From Hepatocystis sp. ex Piliocolobus tephrosceles (Eukaryota; Apicomplexa; Aconoidasida; Haemosporida; Plasmodiidae): a stretch of DNA of 11,215 nucleotides. The stretch's first letter is position 1. Every line of letters starts with the position of its first letter. The notes under the pieces were generated by a model. It was not told where the DNA came from. It did not search any database and saw only the letters and a list, made by a program, of their open reading frames with translations. Of this stretch, positions 1 to 7,914 are shown in pieces. Position numbers and translations under genes: made by a program. The DNA lies in contig CABPSV020000349.1 in the NCBI GenBank assembly GCA_902459845.2, forward strand, positions 3,513 through 14,727, read 5' to 3'.

Positions 1-40
1 CTTCATCCTACGAAAGTTAAAACAAAAAAAAAAAAAAAAA

Positions 41-90
<50 letters not shown>

Positions 91-672
91 TAAATATATA
101 TAGTTTGGCTGTTGTCTATTTATACCTCATCAAGACCAGATGTTGGTAATTCATTTATGTTATATTTTTTTTTAATTGCGTTAGTAGCTTCATCAAAACT
201 TTCTGTAAATAATTTACCATAAAACAAAAAAAAATAACAGATATATAAATATATAACATGTGTAAAAGCATGAACAAGGTTTATGTGTACTTTAAAATGA
301 AACACGCGTACAAATAAAATAGCTGTTAATATTAACACCTTTTTTTTTTTTTTTCTTTTTTTTTTTTTGCGGTAGAAAAATAAAATCTTGGGTATACAAG
401 TGTTATATTTTGTCCTTTTTTGTTTTACCTTTTACTTGTTCATCAGATTTCTTCATTTTTGCTGATTCTGTAACAATTTTGTTAATTTCATTATCCTGGT
501 TTCCATTGTTATTATTTGGAATCTTCTTATCTATGTTGTCGTTTTGTTTTAAATTTAAATCACCGGAAAAATTAAAGGTACGATTATTATTATTTAATAA
601 ATTTGTTGAGGCCCCATAGTTTATTATGTTACCTACAGACAGGCATAAACAAATAACAGTGCATATTCTCAT
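1..672 (-). CDS. Small secreted hypothetical protein, multi-exon, probably partial at the left edge
   Basis: I do not recognise this gene. Translation from ATG at 670-672 gives MRICTVICLCLSVGNIINYG, a short hydrophobic stretch that looks like a signal peptide. An Asn-rich, then Lys/Glu-rich polar region follows, with no further membrane segment and no RxLxE/Q/D export motif. Exon 1 (672-429) ends at an AAAG|GTAAAA donor, phase 1. A T-rich intron of 226 bp ends at TTTACAG, and exon 2 (202 onward) joins in frame as VKESFDEA. Read straight through, exon 2 stops at TAA 120-122 and gives 108 residues. However, GAG|GTATAA at 126/125 is a good Plasmodium-type donor, and a T-tract followed by TTTCGTAG at 8-9 is a matching phase-0 acceptor that would continue with Asp-Glu off the window. 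I favour the continuing model. The start is the first ATG with a plausible signal peptide; the open frame upstream (to 870) is repeat and poly-T translation. The product is likely secreted or in the parasitophorous vacuole, by inference only. Confidence 0.6.
8..125 (-). other. Possible intron 2 of the secreted-protein gene
   Basis: The donor GTATAA starts at 125 and overlaps the apparent stop codon. A T tract of more than 30 bases is followed by an acceptor ending TTTCGTAG at 9-8. Both ends fit the usual Plasmodium intron form and the junction is phase 0. Only 7 bases of the next exon lie in the window, so this cannot be tested here. Confidence 0.45.
203..428 (-). other. Intron 1 of the secreted-protein gene
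   Basis: The donor GTAAAA begins at 428 and the acceptor TTTACAG ends at 203. The intron is very T-rich and contains in-frame stops, beginning with TAA at 403-405 (minus strand). Splicing restores one open frame in phase 1. A rival donor, CAA|GTAAAA at 435/434, would be phase 0 and would not keep exon 2 in the frame used here. Confidence 0.65.
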
Positions 673-1245
673 TATAAAAAAAAAATTGACAAAACAAAAA
701 GCATGTACATATATATATATATATGTATGTGTATGTGTATGTATTATGTAGTGGTAACAATATACAAAAGGCTGGTAGTTAAATAAAAAAATAAAAACAA
801 AAAAGAACAAAACGGAACTAATAAAAACAATTAAGAACAAAACGGAGCTAATAAAAACAATTAAGAACAAAACAAAGTTAAAAAGAACTAATCAGAACTA
901 ATAATAATATATATATTTTTTTTTTTTCTTTTGCTATTATAAACAACACAAGGCGTGTCTTGTTCTATTATTAAAGTGATAGAACTAATTTTTATAAACT
1001 TTACTGTTTTCATAACGATTAATAATTTTTTTGCATGTATATGCTTGAACGCACTTATGCGTTGTAAAGTAAATGATTCATATTTTTTTTTTTTTTTTAT
1101 TTTATACATATTAAGGTGTATGTACATGTCATACAATAAGGCACGAACTAAATGAAATAAAAAAAAAAAAAAAAAAAAAAAACAAATGGACAAATGGGGA
1201 AATGAAAAAATTAATAGATAGGTAGGATAGTAGACAAATAAATAT

Positions 1246-1276
<31 letters not shown>

Positions 1277-1845
1277 TTGTAGGCTTTTACCAACAGAAAT
1301 AAATGTAATAATTTTACTTTTTTTATTTATGTATAACTTTTAATCTTAAAAAAAAAAATGAATTATTATAATTTCACATTTTATCCTTGATAAAAATATT
1401 ATGTAATTAATTATTTTTTTAGCCTATGATAAGGTATACAAAGATATAAAAAAAAAAAAAAAACTGTTGGTAATTTTTTATAAACGAATATGTAAGAATA
1501 TGTTTTTATAACAATTCTATACAGATATATATATATATATATATATATTTACTTACTTATGGGCACAAAAATATTTATGTACGCACATATACACATAAAA
1601 AATCGTACTAGTTAATTAATGTAGACGCCAAAAAGAAAAAGAAAATGCTTCGGAATAGCATTACTTATGTCACAAAAAAAGAAAAAAAAAAAAAAAAAAA
1701 TTACAAACTAATAAACTAATAAATTAAATTGAATAATGATGAATTAATAATATAATTAATAAAAAAAATTTGTGATCACATGTAAAAAAGAAAAAAAGGT
1801 TGTAATTATGAGAAGTAACATTTTGGAATTGTTTTATAAAGAACG
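673..1845. other. Intergenic region upstream of the secreted-protein gene
   Basis: No convincing gene is visible. The region holds a GTAT-rich simple repeat (about 710-740), the 30-bp repeat, several poly(A)/poly(T) tracts, an AT-dinucleotide run at 1525-1548, and a less AT-rich island at about 930-1075. The island carries a TGCATG hexamer at 1032-1037, a core recognised by some ApiAP2 factors. Short open frames on both strands of the island show no protein-like features. Confidence 0.6.
803..873. repeat. 30-bp direct repeat, two near-perfect copies plus a partial third
   Basis: The copies are 803-832, 833-862 and a truncated one from 863. The first two differ by a single base (GGAACT versus GGAGCT). 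The array lies 130-200 bp upstream of the secreted-protein start, probably in its 5' leader or promoter. It produces a repeated hydrophobic peptide in the minus-strand frame, which I do not consider coding. Confidence 0.8.
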
Positions 1846-2100
1846 TATATGTATTGATATATGTATATGTATTGATATATGTATATGTATAGATATATGC
1901 ATAGGTATATGTATAGATATATGCATAGGTATATGTATAGATATATGCATAGGTATATGTATAGGTATATGTATAGATATATGCATAGGTATATGTATAG
2001 ATATATGCATAGGTATATGTATAGATATATGCATAGATATATGCATAGGTATATGTATAGATATATGCATAGGTATATGCATAGGTATATATGTATGTAT
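1846..2100. repeat. 12-bp tandem array (17 units) with an 18-bp-period leader
   Basis: From 1881 to 2084 there are 17 consecutive 12-mers of two main types: A (GTATATGTATAG) and B (ATATATGCATAG). The order is A B A B A B A A B A B A B B A B, followed by a hybrid GTATATGCATAG. Before it, at about 1855-1890, an 18-bp unit is repeated about twice. Because the period is a multiple of three, several frames on both strands stay open and give false ORFs of the [24 protein letters not shown] and YIYTYAY kinds. The array lies about 60 bp beyond the kinase stop codon. Confidence 0.95.
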
Positions 2101-2144
2101 TACTTAATGTGTGCCAGTTGCTCAAACACGTTTACGTAACAGTT

Positions 2145-4838
2145 TTATGGTTCTAAAAACCAGGGGTGATTAAGAGCCTCCTCAGCAGTTATACGTGTAG
2201 CATAATCAAAATCAAGTAAACGACGAAGTAAGTTTCGAGCATTTTTATTTGGGAGTCCAACGCCTGATGGGTCTCTCTCTTGTAATATACTCTGAAAATG
2301 TTCATCAGTACATTTTTTTTGAAATAAAAATTGTTCATGTTTTAAATGATTTTTGAATTTATTTATTTTACTTAATCCTTTACTATAAATATTATTAACA
2401 AAATAATCTTTATTTATAAATGGGAATGATTGATGTTTGTATGTACTTATACATCCCCAATCTGGACAAGTAGCTGAAGCAGGAATAGACATAAGTAAGT
2501 TATAATTATTAATATAAAAATCTGATATATATTTTTTAATAAATAAAAGATTATTATTATTAATAATATAATGTGTTAATTTGTTTATTATTATATTATT
2601 GTTATAAATTGAAGATGAATTATTTGAGTGTTTATATTCATGTAAAGGGATTATAATATTTGAAGAGTAACTCCAAGGTAATAAACATAATTCATATAAA
2701 CTTTGTATAAATATAGTTTTATTTAACGCACTTTTTGAATATTTAGCATACATATTTTTAATTTTATTTTCATCTCTTTTATTTTTTACTTCTAATGGAT
2801 ATTTTGTACCTAATACAAATTGTAAAAAAATTATTCCAATACACCACATATCGTAATATGGTAAACGCATGTAATTATTTTTCATATGACCAAATAAAGA
2901 TTCAGGTGGTTGATAACCATATGTTTCTTCATCTTTTGTTGGGATATACATAAAGTTGTCATTGTCGTATTCAACAGCACTACCCCAATCTCCTATACGT
3001 ACAGAGTATGGAGTAGTAGCTGACAAAAATATATTTTCCATTTTCAAATCTCTATGTGTTATTTTTTTTGAATGTGCTATATTTATACCATTTAAAATTT
3101 GTTTGATAATATCTTTTAAAACTAACATACCTATATTTTGTTTTTTTATACTCCACCATAATAAACTAGGTGTAACTAAAAAAGAATTTTTTTCATTATT
3201 TACATCAAATAAGTGACTAGATAAAGCATACCCTTCATTTGCAAAAACAAGCCATACATATAAATGTTCTTCTTTATTTTCATCTATTTGATATTCTTTA
3301 AAATATTCAATAAAACGACTTATATTGTCACAATACTTTAATAATTCACCAAAATAAACTTCTCTCATGGCATTTTTTTCTGATGTTTCTTCATCTTTAT
3401 TAATTAATATTTTTTTTAATACAACATTTTTAATAAGATTATTATTTTTTACATTTATTGCATACCATATTTCTCCATAATTACCTTTACCTAATTTATT
3501 TTTTAAAGTATAATTTTGAATTTTCGGATAATACCTACTAAGTTCATATGTTGGTTTTTTTTTTTTCTTTCTATACCTTGTTAATCTATTTTCATATTTT
3601 ATTAAATAATTTCCATAATTTGAACGTTTTTTATAATAACATGGATATGTTTTATAACGACAAGGATATGTTTCACCACATTGTTTATTTTGGTTAGTAC
3701 AACGCATTAATTCATAATTATAATAAACTTGAATATCGCTAGAAGAGCTAATAATAACACTACGATCATTTTTTACTTTTAACGCATATAATGGCTGTTT
3801 AGTACGGACCATACAATTTTTACATTGTACATGTACATGTTCATTTTTATCAGAATATATTCCATTTATAACTGACTTTGTTTTATCATCTTCTGTTTTC
3901 AATTTAGTTTCTGATATATATATAATACTTACAGTGTTATATATGTCATTATATCTTTTTTTTTTTATGTTTTTTATTTTTTTTATCAAATAATATTTAT
4001 TATGTATTAATTTTTGTCTATTCAGAATATTATATGTATATGTATTATTATTTAAACTAGTTGTTTCTTTTTTATGTGTAATTTTTTTATATTCTTTTTG
4101 TTCGTGTAAAAGTACTTTTGCTAGATGTTTCTTTTGAGAACCATCATATTTGTTTAAACTTTTGTCTGCTTTTTTTTTTTTTCTCCATATTTCATTTGTT
4201 AATGACATTATGTCAGTTATAATATATTTACTATGCAATTTTTTAATTAATTCGTTTTCGTTGTTTTGGTCATTTATTGCTTTGTTTACTTCGACATTAA
4301 CAAAATTATTATCCGATGGATAAGGAAAATGCAACTCGTCGTTATTTATGACATTATTAGCACTAACAAGCATAAAACGATTTTTATAATATTTTATTTT
4401 ATTTTTAGTTTTCAAACATAATAAAAACAAAATAATTTTTTTTATTTTTTGGTAATAATCATATATATAAAAAAATACATTTTTTAAAAATATATTAACT
4501 CCTTTTTGAACAAATAAAGAAAAAAAGTATGTTGAAAATAAACTTACTTGAGCAGTTTTTTTTTTTTTTTTTTTTGCATCATTAATGTAGTTATTATCAA
4601 ATAAATAGGAGAGAGTGTCTTTTTTTGTTGAATAAATGTATTGATTTATGTCAAACAAAAAATTTACATCCGATTTGTTAGTATGGATTATGTCCCTTTC
4701 TATATTATTCTTATGTTTTACATTAATGACACTCTTTTTAAATACGTATAAAAAACAGTAATGTAAAATATTTATTACTGTTATTATGTTGCATAATATA
4801 TATGCATAAATTATACTTGAAAATATTTTCATTTTCAT
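2145..4838 (-). CDS. Divergent serine/threonine-type protein kinase, membrane-anchored or secretory, 897 aa
   Basis: This is a single open frame from ATG 4838 to TAA 2145-2147; a second ATG two codons later is equally possible. Residues 5-33 are strongly hydrophobic (signal anchor), and further hydrophobic patches lie at about 98-141. A basic Asn/Lys-rich extension follows, with a cysteine cluster at 339-400. The kinase domain starts near 443: glycine loop LGKGNYGEIW (449-458), VVLKK with ATP-site Lys475, candidate helix-C Glu493, catalytic loop HRDLKMEN (595-602), metal-binding D617 in DWG, PPE (644-646) for APE, D663 in DMWCIG, and R882 near the C-end. All key catalytic residues are present, so it is probably active. 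An Asn-rich insert at about 681-835 splits the C-lobe. HRDLKxEN together with GSA resembles NAK- or CMGC-like kinases only loosely; I assign no family. Location at the ER, a vesicle or the secretory route is inferred from the N-terminus. Confidence 0.93.
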   Translation of the reverse strand: MKMKIFSSIIYAYILCNIITVINILHYCFLYVFKKSVINVKHKNNIERDIIHTNKSDVNFLFDINQYIYSTKKDTLSYLFDNNYINDAKKKKKKTAQVSLFSTYFFSLFVQKGVNIFLKNVFFYIYDYYQKIKKIILFLLCLKTKNKIKYYKNRFMLVSANNVINNDELHFPYPSDNNFVNVEVNKAINDQNNENELIKKLHSKYIITDIMSLTNEIWRKKKKADKSLNKYDGSQKKHLAKVLLHEQKEYKKITHKKETTSLNNNTYTYNILNRQKLIHNKYYLIKKIKNIKKKRYNDIYNTVSIIYISETKLKTEDDKTKSVINGIYSDKNEHVHVQCKNCMVRTKQPLYALKVKNDRSVIISSSSDIQVYYNYELMRCTNQNKQCGETYPCRYKTYPCYYKKRSNYGNYLIKYENRLTRYRKKKKKPTYELSRYYPKIQNYTLKNKLGKGNYGEIWYAINVKNNNLIKNVVLKKILINKDEETSEKNAMREVYFGELLKYCDNISRFIEYFKEYQIDENKEEHLYVWLVFANEGYALSSHLFDVNNEKNSFLVTPSLLWWSIKKQNIGMLVLKDIIKQILNGINIAHSKKITHRDLKMENIFLSATTPYSVRIGDWGSAVEYDNDNFMYIPTKDEETYGYQPPESLFGHMKNNYMRLPYYDMWCIGIIFLQFVLGTKYPLEVKNKRDENKIKNMYAKYSKSALNKTIFIQSLYELCLLPWSYSSNIIIPLHEYKHSNNSSSIYNNNIIINKLTHYIINNNNLLFIKKYISDFYINNYNLLMSIPASATCPDWGCISTYKHQSFPFINKDYFVNNIYSKGLSKINKFKNHLKHEQFLFQKKCTDEHFQSILQERDPSGVGLPNKNARNLLRRLLDFDYATRITAEEALNHPWFLEP
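4556..4575. repeat. 20-base homopolymer inside the kinase reading frame
   Basis: A run of 20 T on the plus strand is read as AAA codons for Lys89-Lys94 in the kinase extension. It lies between the N-terminal hydrophobic segment and the rest of the protein. A one-base change in length would separate the membrane anchor from the kinase domain. Confidence 0.95.
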
Positions 4839-4891
4839 TTTTTTTTTTTTTTTTTTTTAGGTACTCCCTAATAACACAAGCTTCTTTTTAA

Positions 4892-4929
<38 letters not shown>

Positions 4930-4965
4930 AGTAAGGGTAGGTTTCATCTTATAACGTATGTCACA

Positions 4966-4971
4966 GTGCAC
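4966..4971. promoter_or_regulatory. GTGCAC palindrome upstream of the kinase (possible ApiAP2 site)
   Basis: GTGCAC lies 128 bp upstream of the kinase ATG in a short, less AT-rich stretch (about 4929-4990). GTGCA(C) is the reported core of the invasion-gene regulator AP2-I in Plasmodium. TGCAC also occurs at 5495-5499 and 5619-5623. Whether any of these sites acts on the kinase is inference. Confidence 0.3.
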
Positions 4972-5368
4972 TTGTACTTATGCTTGTACATATTAACATG
5001 TATTTATATGTGTTGGCGTGTATTGATGTATGTATTAATGTACTAGTTATGTTTGCATATCGTACCATATATATACATAATATATGTAAAAAAAAAAAAA
5101 AAAAAAAAACACACACACAATCCTTACCACTAAATAGAAAGTTTATAAAAAAATGAAAAACTATGAAAAAAAAAAAAATTTACAAAATAAACCAACATTT
5201 GTAACAATGTGTTTTTTTTTTTTTTTTTTTTTTTTAACACTCTGAAGCTTTTAAAAAAAAAAAAAAAAAAAAGTAAAATAAGGACACAAACGTAAACATA
5301 TACATATACAACACTACATGTAAATAATTATAAATGTAAAAAGTGACAAATTGAAAAAAAAAAATTAT

Positions 5369-5478
5369 TTTTTTATGTTACTTTTTTATGTTACTTTTTT
5401 ATGTTACTTTTTTATGTTACTTTTTTATGTTACTTTTTTATGTTACTATTTTATGTTATTATTTTATGTTAATTTATT
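5369..5478. repeat. 13-bp tandem array, 8 copies
   Basis: The unit ATGTTACTTTTTT starts at 5375, 5388, 5401, 5414, 5427, 5440, 5453 and 5466, an exact 13-bp spacing. The first copies are identical; the last two have an A inside the T run or have lost the C. Because 13 is not a multiple of three, all three frames give the same 13-residue periodic peptide, so the open frames here are repeat artefacts. Confidence 0.95.
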
Positions 5479-5743
5479 TTTTTTTTTTTTTAGATGCACT
5501 CAGCTCACATACTCGTTTAATAATTTCACTTGTGTGTCCTAGTAATACTTACCTAAATTTCTATACCAATATGGTTTAAAATTATTAGGTCAGAGTTATA
5601 GATTTTAAAAAAAAAAAATGCACATTTTATGTTAAGTTTATATATACATACATACATATGCGTGTAATATATTTTTCAGTATTTATGGGAATAATTACTA
5701 ACTTATATAAATAATAAAGGTATAAATGAAGCTATTCAAATAA

Positions 5744-5793
5744 GGAACTAACTTAATTAGCAATAAGTTAGTTTTATTACTAGATTTATTAGT

Positions 5794-5824
<31 letters not shown>
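5744..5824 (+). other. Two adjacent inverted repeats followed by 29 T (candidate small RNA end)
   Basis: AACTAACTTA (5746-5755) and TAAGTTAGTT (5764-5773) are perfect 10-bp arms around an 8-base loop, and G-U pairs could extend them by two in RNA. A second hairpin, TACTA (5778-5782) with TAGTA (5790-5794) and a 7-base loop, follows directly. A run of 29 T begins at 5796. Hairpins plus a T-run fit the 3' end of a Pol III transcript, but I find no A or B box nearby. Confidence 0.3.
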
Positions 5825-5826
<2 letters not shown>

Positions 5827-6459
5827 TACTTTGCTATTACGCACTCTTTAAGTATTTTATTTTTTTTTCATGTTAAAAAAAGATATAGATAATAAAATAA
5901 AAAATAATAAAAATAATTTCATAAATATGAAATAATTTTATTACCTAATATTTTATTTCAATATCTAAGTGGAATTAAAAAAACATATTATTAATCTATA
6001 CATGTATCGATCATTATATATAAATACCATTATATGTAAATGTCATTATATGTAAATACCATTATATGTAAATGTCATTATATGTAAATACCATTGCATA
6101 CATATATGTATATATATAAATGTTTTTTGAAACTTAAAATTTATAAATTGTTCAAACTGAAATTAAACAATAGTTCTAATCAAACTGGTTAATGTATAAT
6201 TTTTTAAAGTTTTATTTGTTTAAATATTAAGGGTATAAATAATAGTTTACGTTATTTATTATAATATATATATGTATATGTTATTATTATTATTAATATA
6301 ACTATTTATAGATACAAATAATAGTGACAATAATAATATTAACATTACTAACTATATTACTAATGCTAATACTTAAAAATTTTCCATAGCCAAAATAGTT
6401 TATCCCAACAAAGCCTTTTCCACACTAATATGTACCAATTATATAACAAATATTACTTT

Positions 6460-6490
<31 letters not shown>

Positions 6491-6874
6491 AATTTTTATT
6501 TTTATTATACAGAATAAACTTGTTTTTTCTATTTTTAAACTCCTTTTTTAATAAGTTAAAAAATATGTATATATAAAACATATATATGTATGTACATATT
6601 ACGTAACAGCAGCAATTTATAAAGTTGGAATTTTCTATAATTACAATATTATGTTTTAAAAAGAAAATGCGTAAAAAAAAAAAAAAAAATAAAAAATAAA
6701 AAAATAAAAATAGTATCAAAAAATAAATAAATCATAAATAATGAGTTAATAGTAAATAATAACAGTTATAAACAATTTATTTTTTTTTATTATTTATTTT
6801 TTTTTTTTTTTTTGCTCATTCGTTTTTTAAAAAAAGTAAAAAAAGTAGTTTATGAATTTTGTTTATATATAGAA
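5825..6874. other. Intergenic simple-sequence DNA before the tRNA-Met gene
   Basis: No gene is seen. There is a small inverted repeat, ATTTCAT with ATGAAAT at 5916-5933, a 16-bp tandem array, trinucleotide-like ATT/AAT patches near 6280-6365, T tracts at 6457-6482 and 6797-6813, and A tracts near 6674-6690. The minus-strand frame at 6489-6719 translates mostly to Phe/Lys/Asn runs and is not convincing as coding. Confidence 0.6.
6012..6091. repeat. 16-bp tandem array, 5 units, alternating in a 32-bp pattern
   Basis: Units start at 6012, 6028, 6044, 6060 and 6076. After the first unit, which has ATATATA in place of ATATGTA, units ending in AAATGT alternate strictly with units ending in AAATAC. 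This implies a 32-bp unit that was duplicated as a whole. Confidence 0.93.
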
Positions 6875-6946
6875 AGCAGCGTAGCTCAGAGGAAGAGTGG
6901 GGGGCTCATAACCCCCAGGACCGTGGATCGAAACCACGCGCTGCTA
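6875..6946 (+). tRNA. Initiator tRNA-Met (anticodon CAT)
   Basis: A complete cloverleaf folds: acceptor arms AGCAGCG (6875-6881) with CGCTGCT (6939-6945) and discriminator A6946; D arm 6884-6898; anticodon stem GGGGG (6900-6904) with CCCCC (6912-6916); loop CTCATAA with CAT at 6907-6909; T arm CGTGG/CCACG with loop ATCGAAA. The A1-U72 pair, three or more G-C pairs at the base of the anticodon stem, and an AUCG T-loop in place of TUCG are the marks of the eukaryotic initiator rather than the elongator. The B box is GGATCGAAACC (6925-6935). There is no intron. Most tRNA genes in studied Plasmodium genomes are single copy, so this may be the only source of initiator tRNA. Confidence 0.96.
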
Positions 6947-6973
6947 TTAAATGTTATCATATATTTAAATACA

Positions 6974-6977
6974 TTTT
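6974..6977 (+). terminator. Likely Pol III terminator of tRNA-Met
   Basis: This is the first TTTT after the tRNA, 28 bases past its end. A longer T run follows at about 7008-7018 as a back-up. Confidence 0.45.
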
Positions 6978-7313
6978 ATTATGTTACATTTGTTATATTT
7001 ATATATTTTATTTTTTTTCTTATTCATGGTATATATATATTTCATTTTTTTTTTTAAATTTTACGATGTTATTTTATGATGTAAATTAAAATGATCACTG
7101 TTTTTTTTTTTTAACTTTTTTGTATGCATTTAAATATATATACACTTAACACTTATCGCGTGCTCTTGCGTACAACATGTAAAAGATTTAAGTAAAAATG
7201 AGTAAAAATAAAAAAAAAAGTAAAAAACATAATTTAAAAAGTAATATATAACTATGAATTTAAAATAAAAAAAAAAAAAAAAAAAAACGGAACAAAACGA
7301 AGCCAAAATAAAG

Positions 7314-7375
7314 CAAAACAAAACAAAACAAAATAAAACAAAACAAAACAAAACAAAACAAAACAAAACAAAACC
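7314..7375. repeat. (CAAAA)n pentanucleotide array, about 12 units
   Basis: Twelve or so CAAAA units run from 7314 to 7374, with one CAAAATAAAA interruption near 7329-7338. Less regular related units begin at about 7292. The minus-strand translation is a Cys/Phe/Val/Leu repeat and not a real protein. Confidence 0.93.
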
Positions 7376-7877
7376 TAGTAACATTAATTTTTAAATTGAT
7401 TTACGTAAAATGTACAAAAAATGAAAAAACAAATAGACTATATCTTTTTAACTAGCTACCTTTACAATTATAACATTTACTATGCTTTGTTATTTCTTAG
7501 GATAATTTACCTAAAACGTTTATAAAAAAAAGAAAAGTACATTCTATCAATATAGTGCAATAAAAAAATATTTTTTAATGTTTATCGTTCTTTTTTTATT
7601 TTTTTATTTTTTTTTAATATAAACTGAATTATCCAAAAAAAAAAAAAAAAAATACATATAACTATATTATTATACATGTATATATGTGTTATATAAACAT
7701 TTCAATAAACATTAGTTTTTATATGTGTTCAATATTTCATACGCTTTAAGCATTCACATACTCTCCTTTTTTTCTACACCTCGTTTTTATGTCATATCAT
7801 AATTATTTATTAAAATCCTATTTTCATTTATTATAATACCAAAGTTAAAAATTATTCTTAAGCTTTTAACAGTTTAC

Positions 7878-7914
<37 letters not shown>

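Larger units (their letters stand above)
4839..5743. other. Probable 5' region of the kinase gene; no gene seen
   Basis: Poly(A)/poly(T) tracts alternate with short mixed stretches. A run of about 30 A (4892-4927), a (CA)n patch near 5110, T and A tracts at 5213-5272, and a 13-bp tandem array are present. The stretch 5491-5600 is slightly less AT-rich, but no open frame or RNA family is recognisable in it. Confidence 0.6.

Noticed and set aside
403..870. Extended 155-residue frame starting at 870 for the secreted protein
   Set aside because: The added 66 residues are translation of the 30-bp repeat, a GTAT repeat and poly-T. The ATG at 672 directly precedes a signal peptide.
955..1155. Plus-strand 66-codon frame and the overlapping minus-strand frame (888-1193)
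   Set aside because: They end in poly-Phe or poly-Lys from T/A tracts and have no domain, signal or matching splice sites.
1846..2100. CRISPR array or telomere repeat
   Set aside because: There are no unique spacers, the unit is only 12 bp, and it lacks the GGGTTYA telomere motif of Plasmodium.
1772..2139. Several long open frames on both strands
   Set aside because: They are all produced by a repeat with a period divisible by three; the peptides are pure repeats.
4361..4548. Possible intron in the kinase: CAA|GTAAGT donor before Val98 and CTTGTTAG acceptor at Ser159
   Set aside because: Removing it (185 bp) breaks the frame and gives an immediate stop. The whole stretch is open, which is unlikely for a T-rich intron, so I kept it as coding.
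6812..7089. Two plus-strand frames across 6875-6946
   Set aside because: They only translate the tRNA gene and the T tracts around it.
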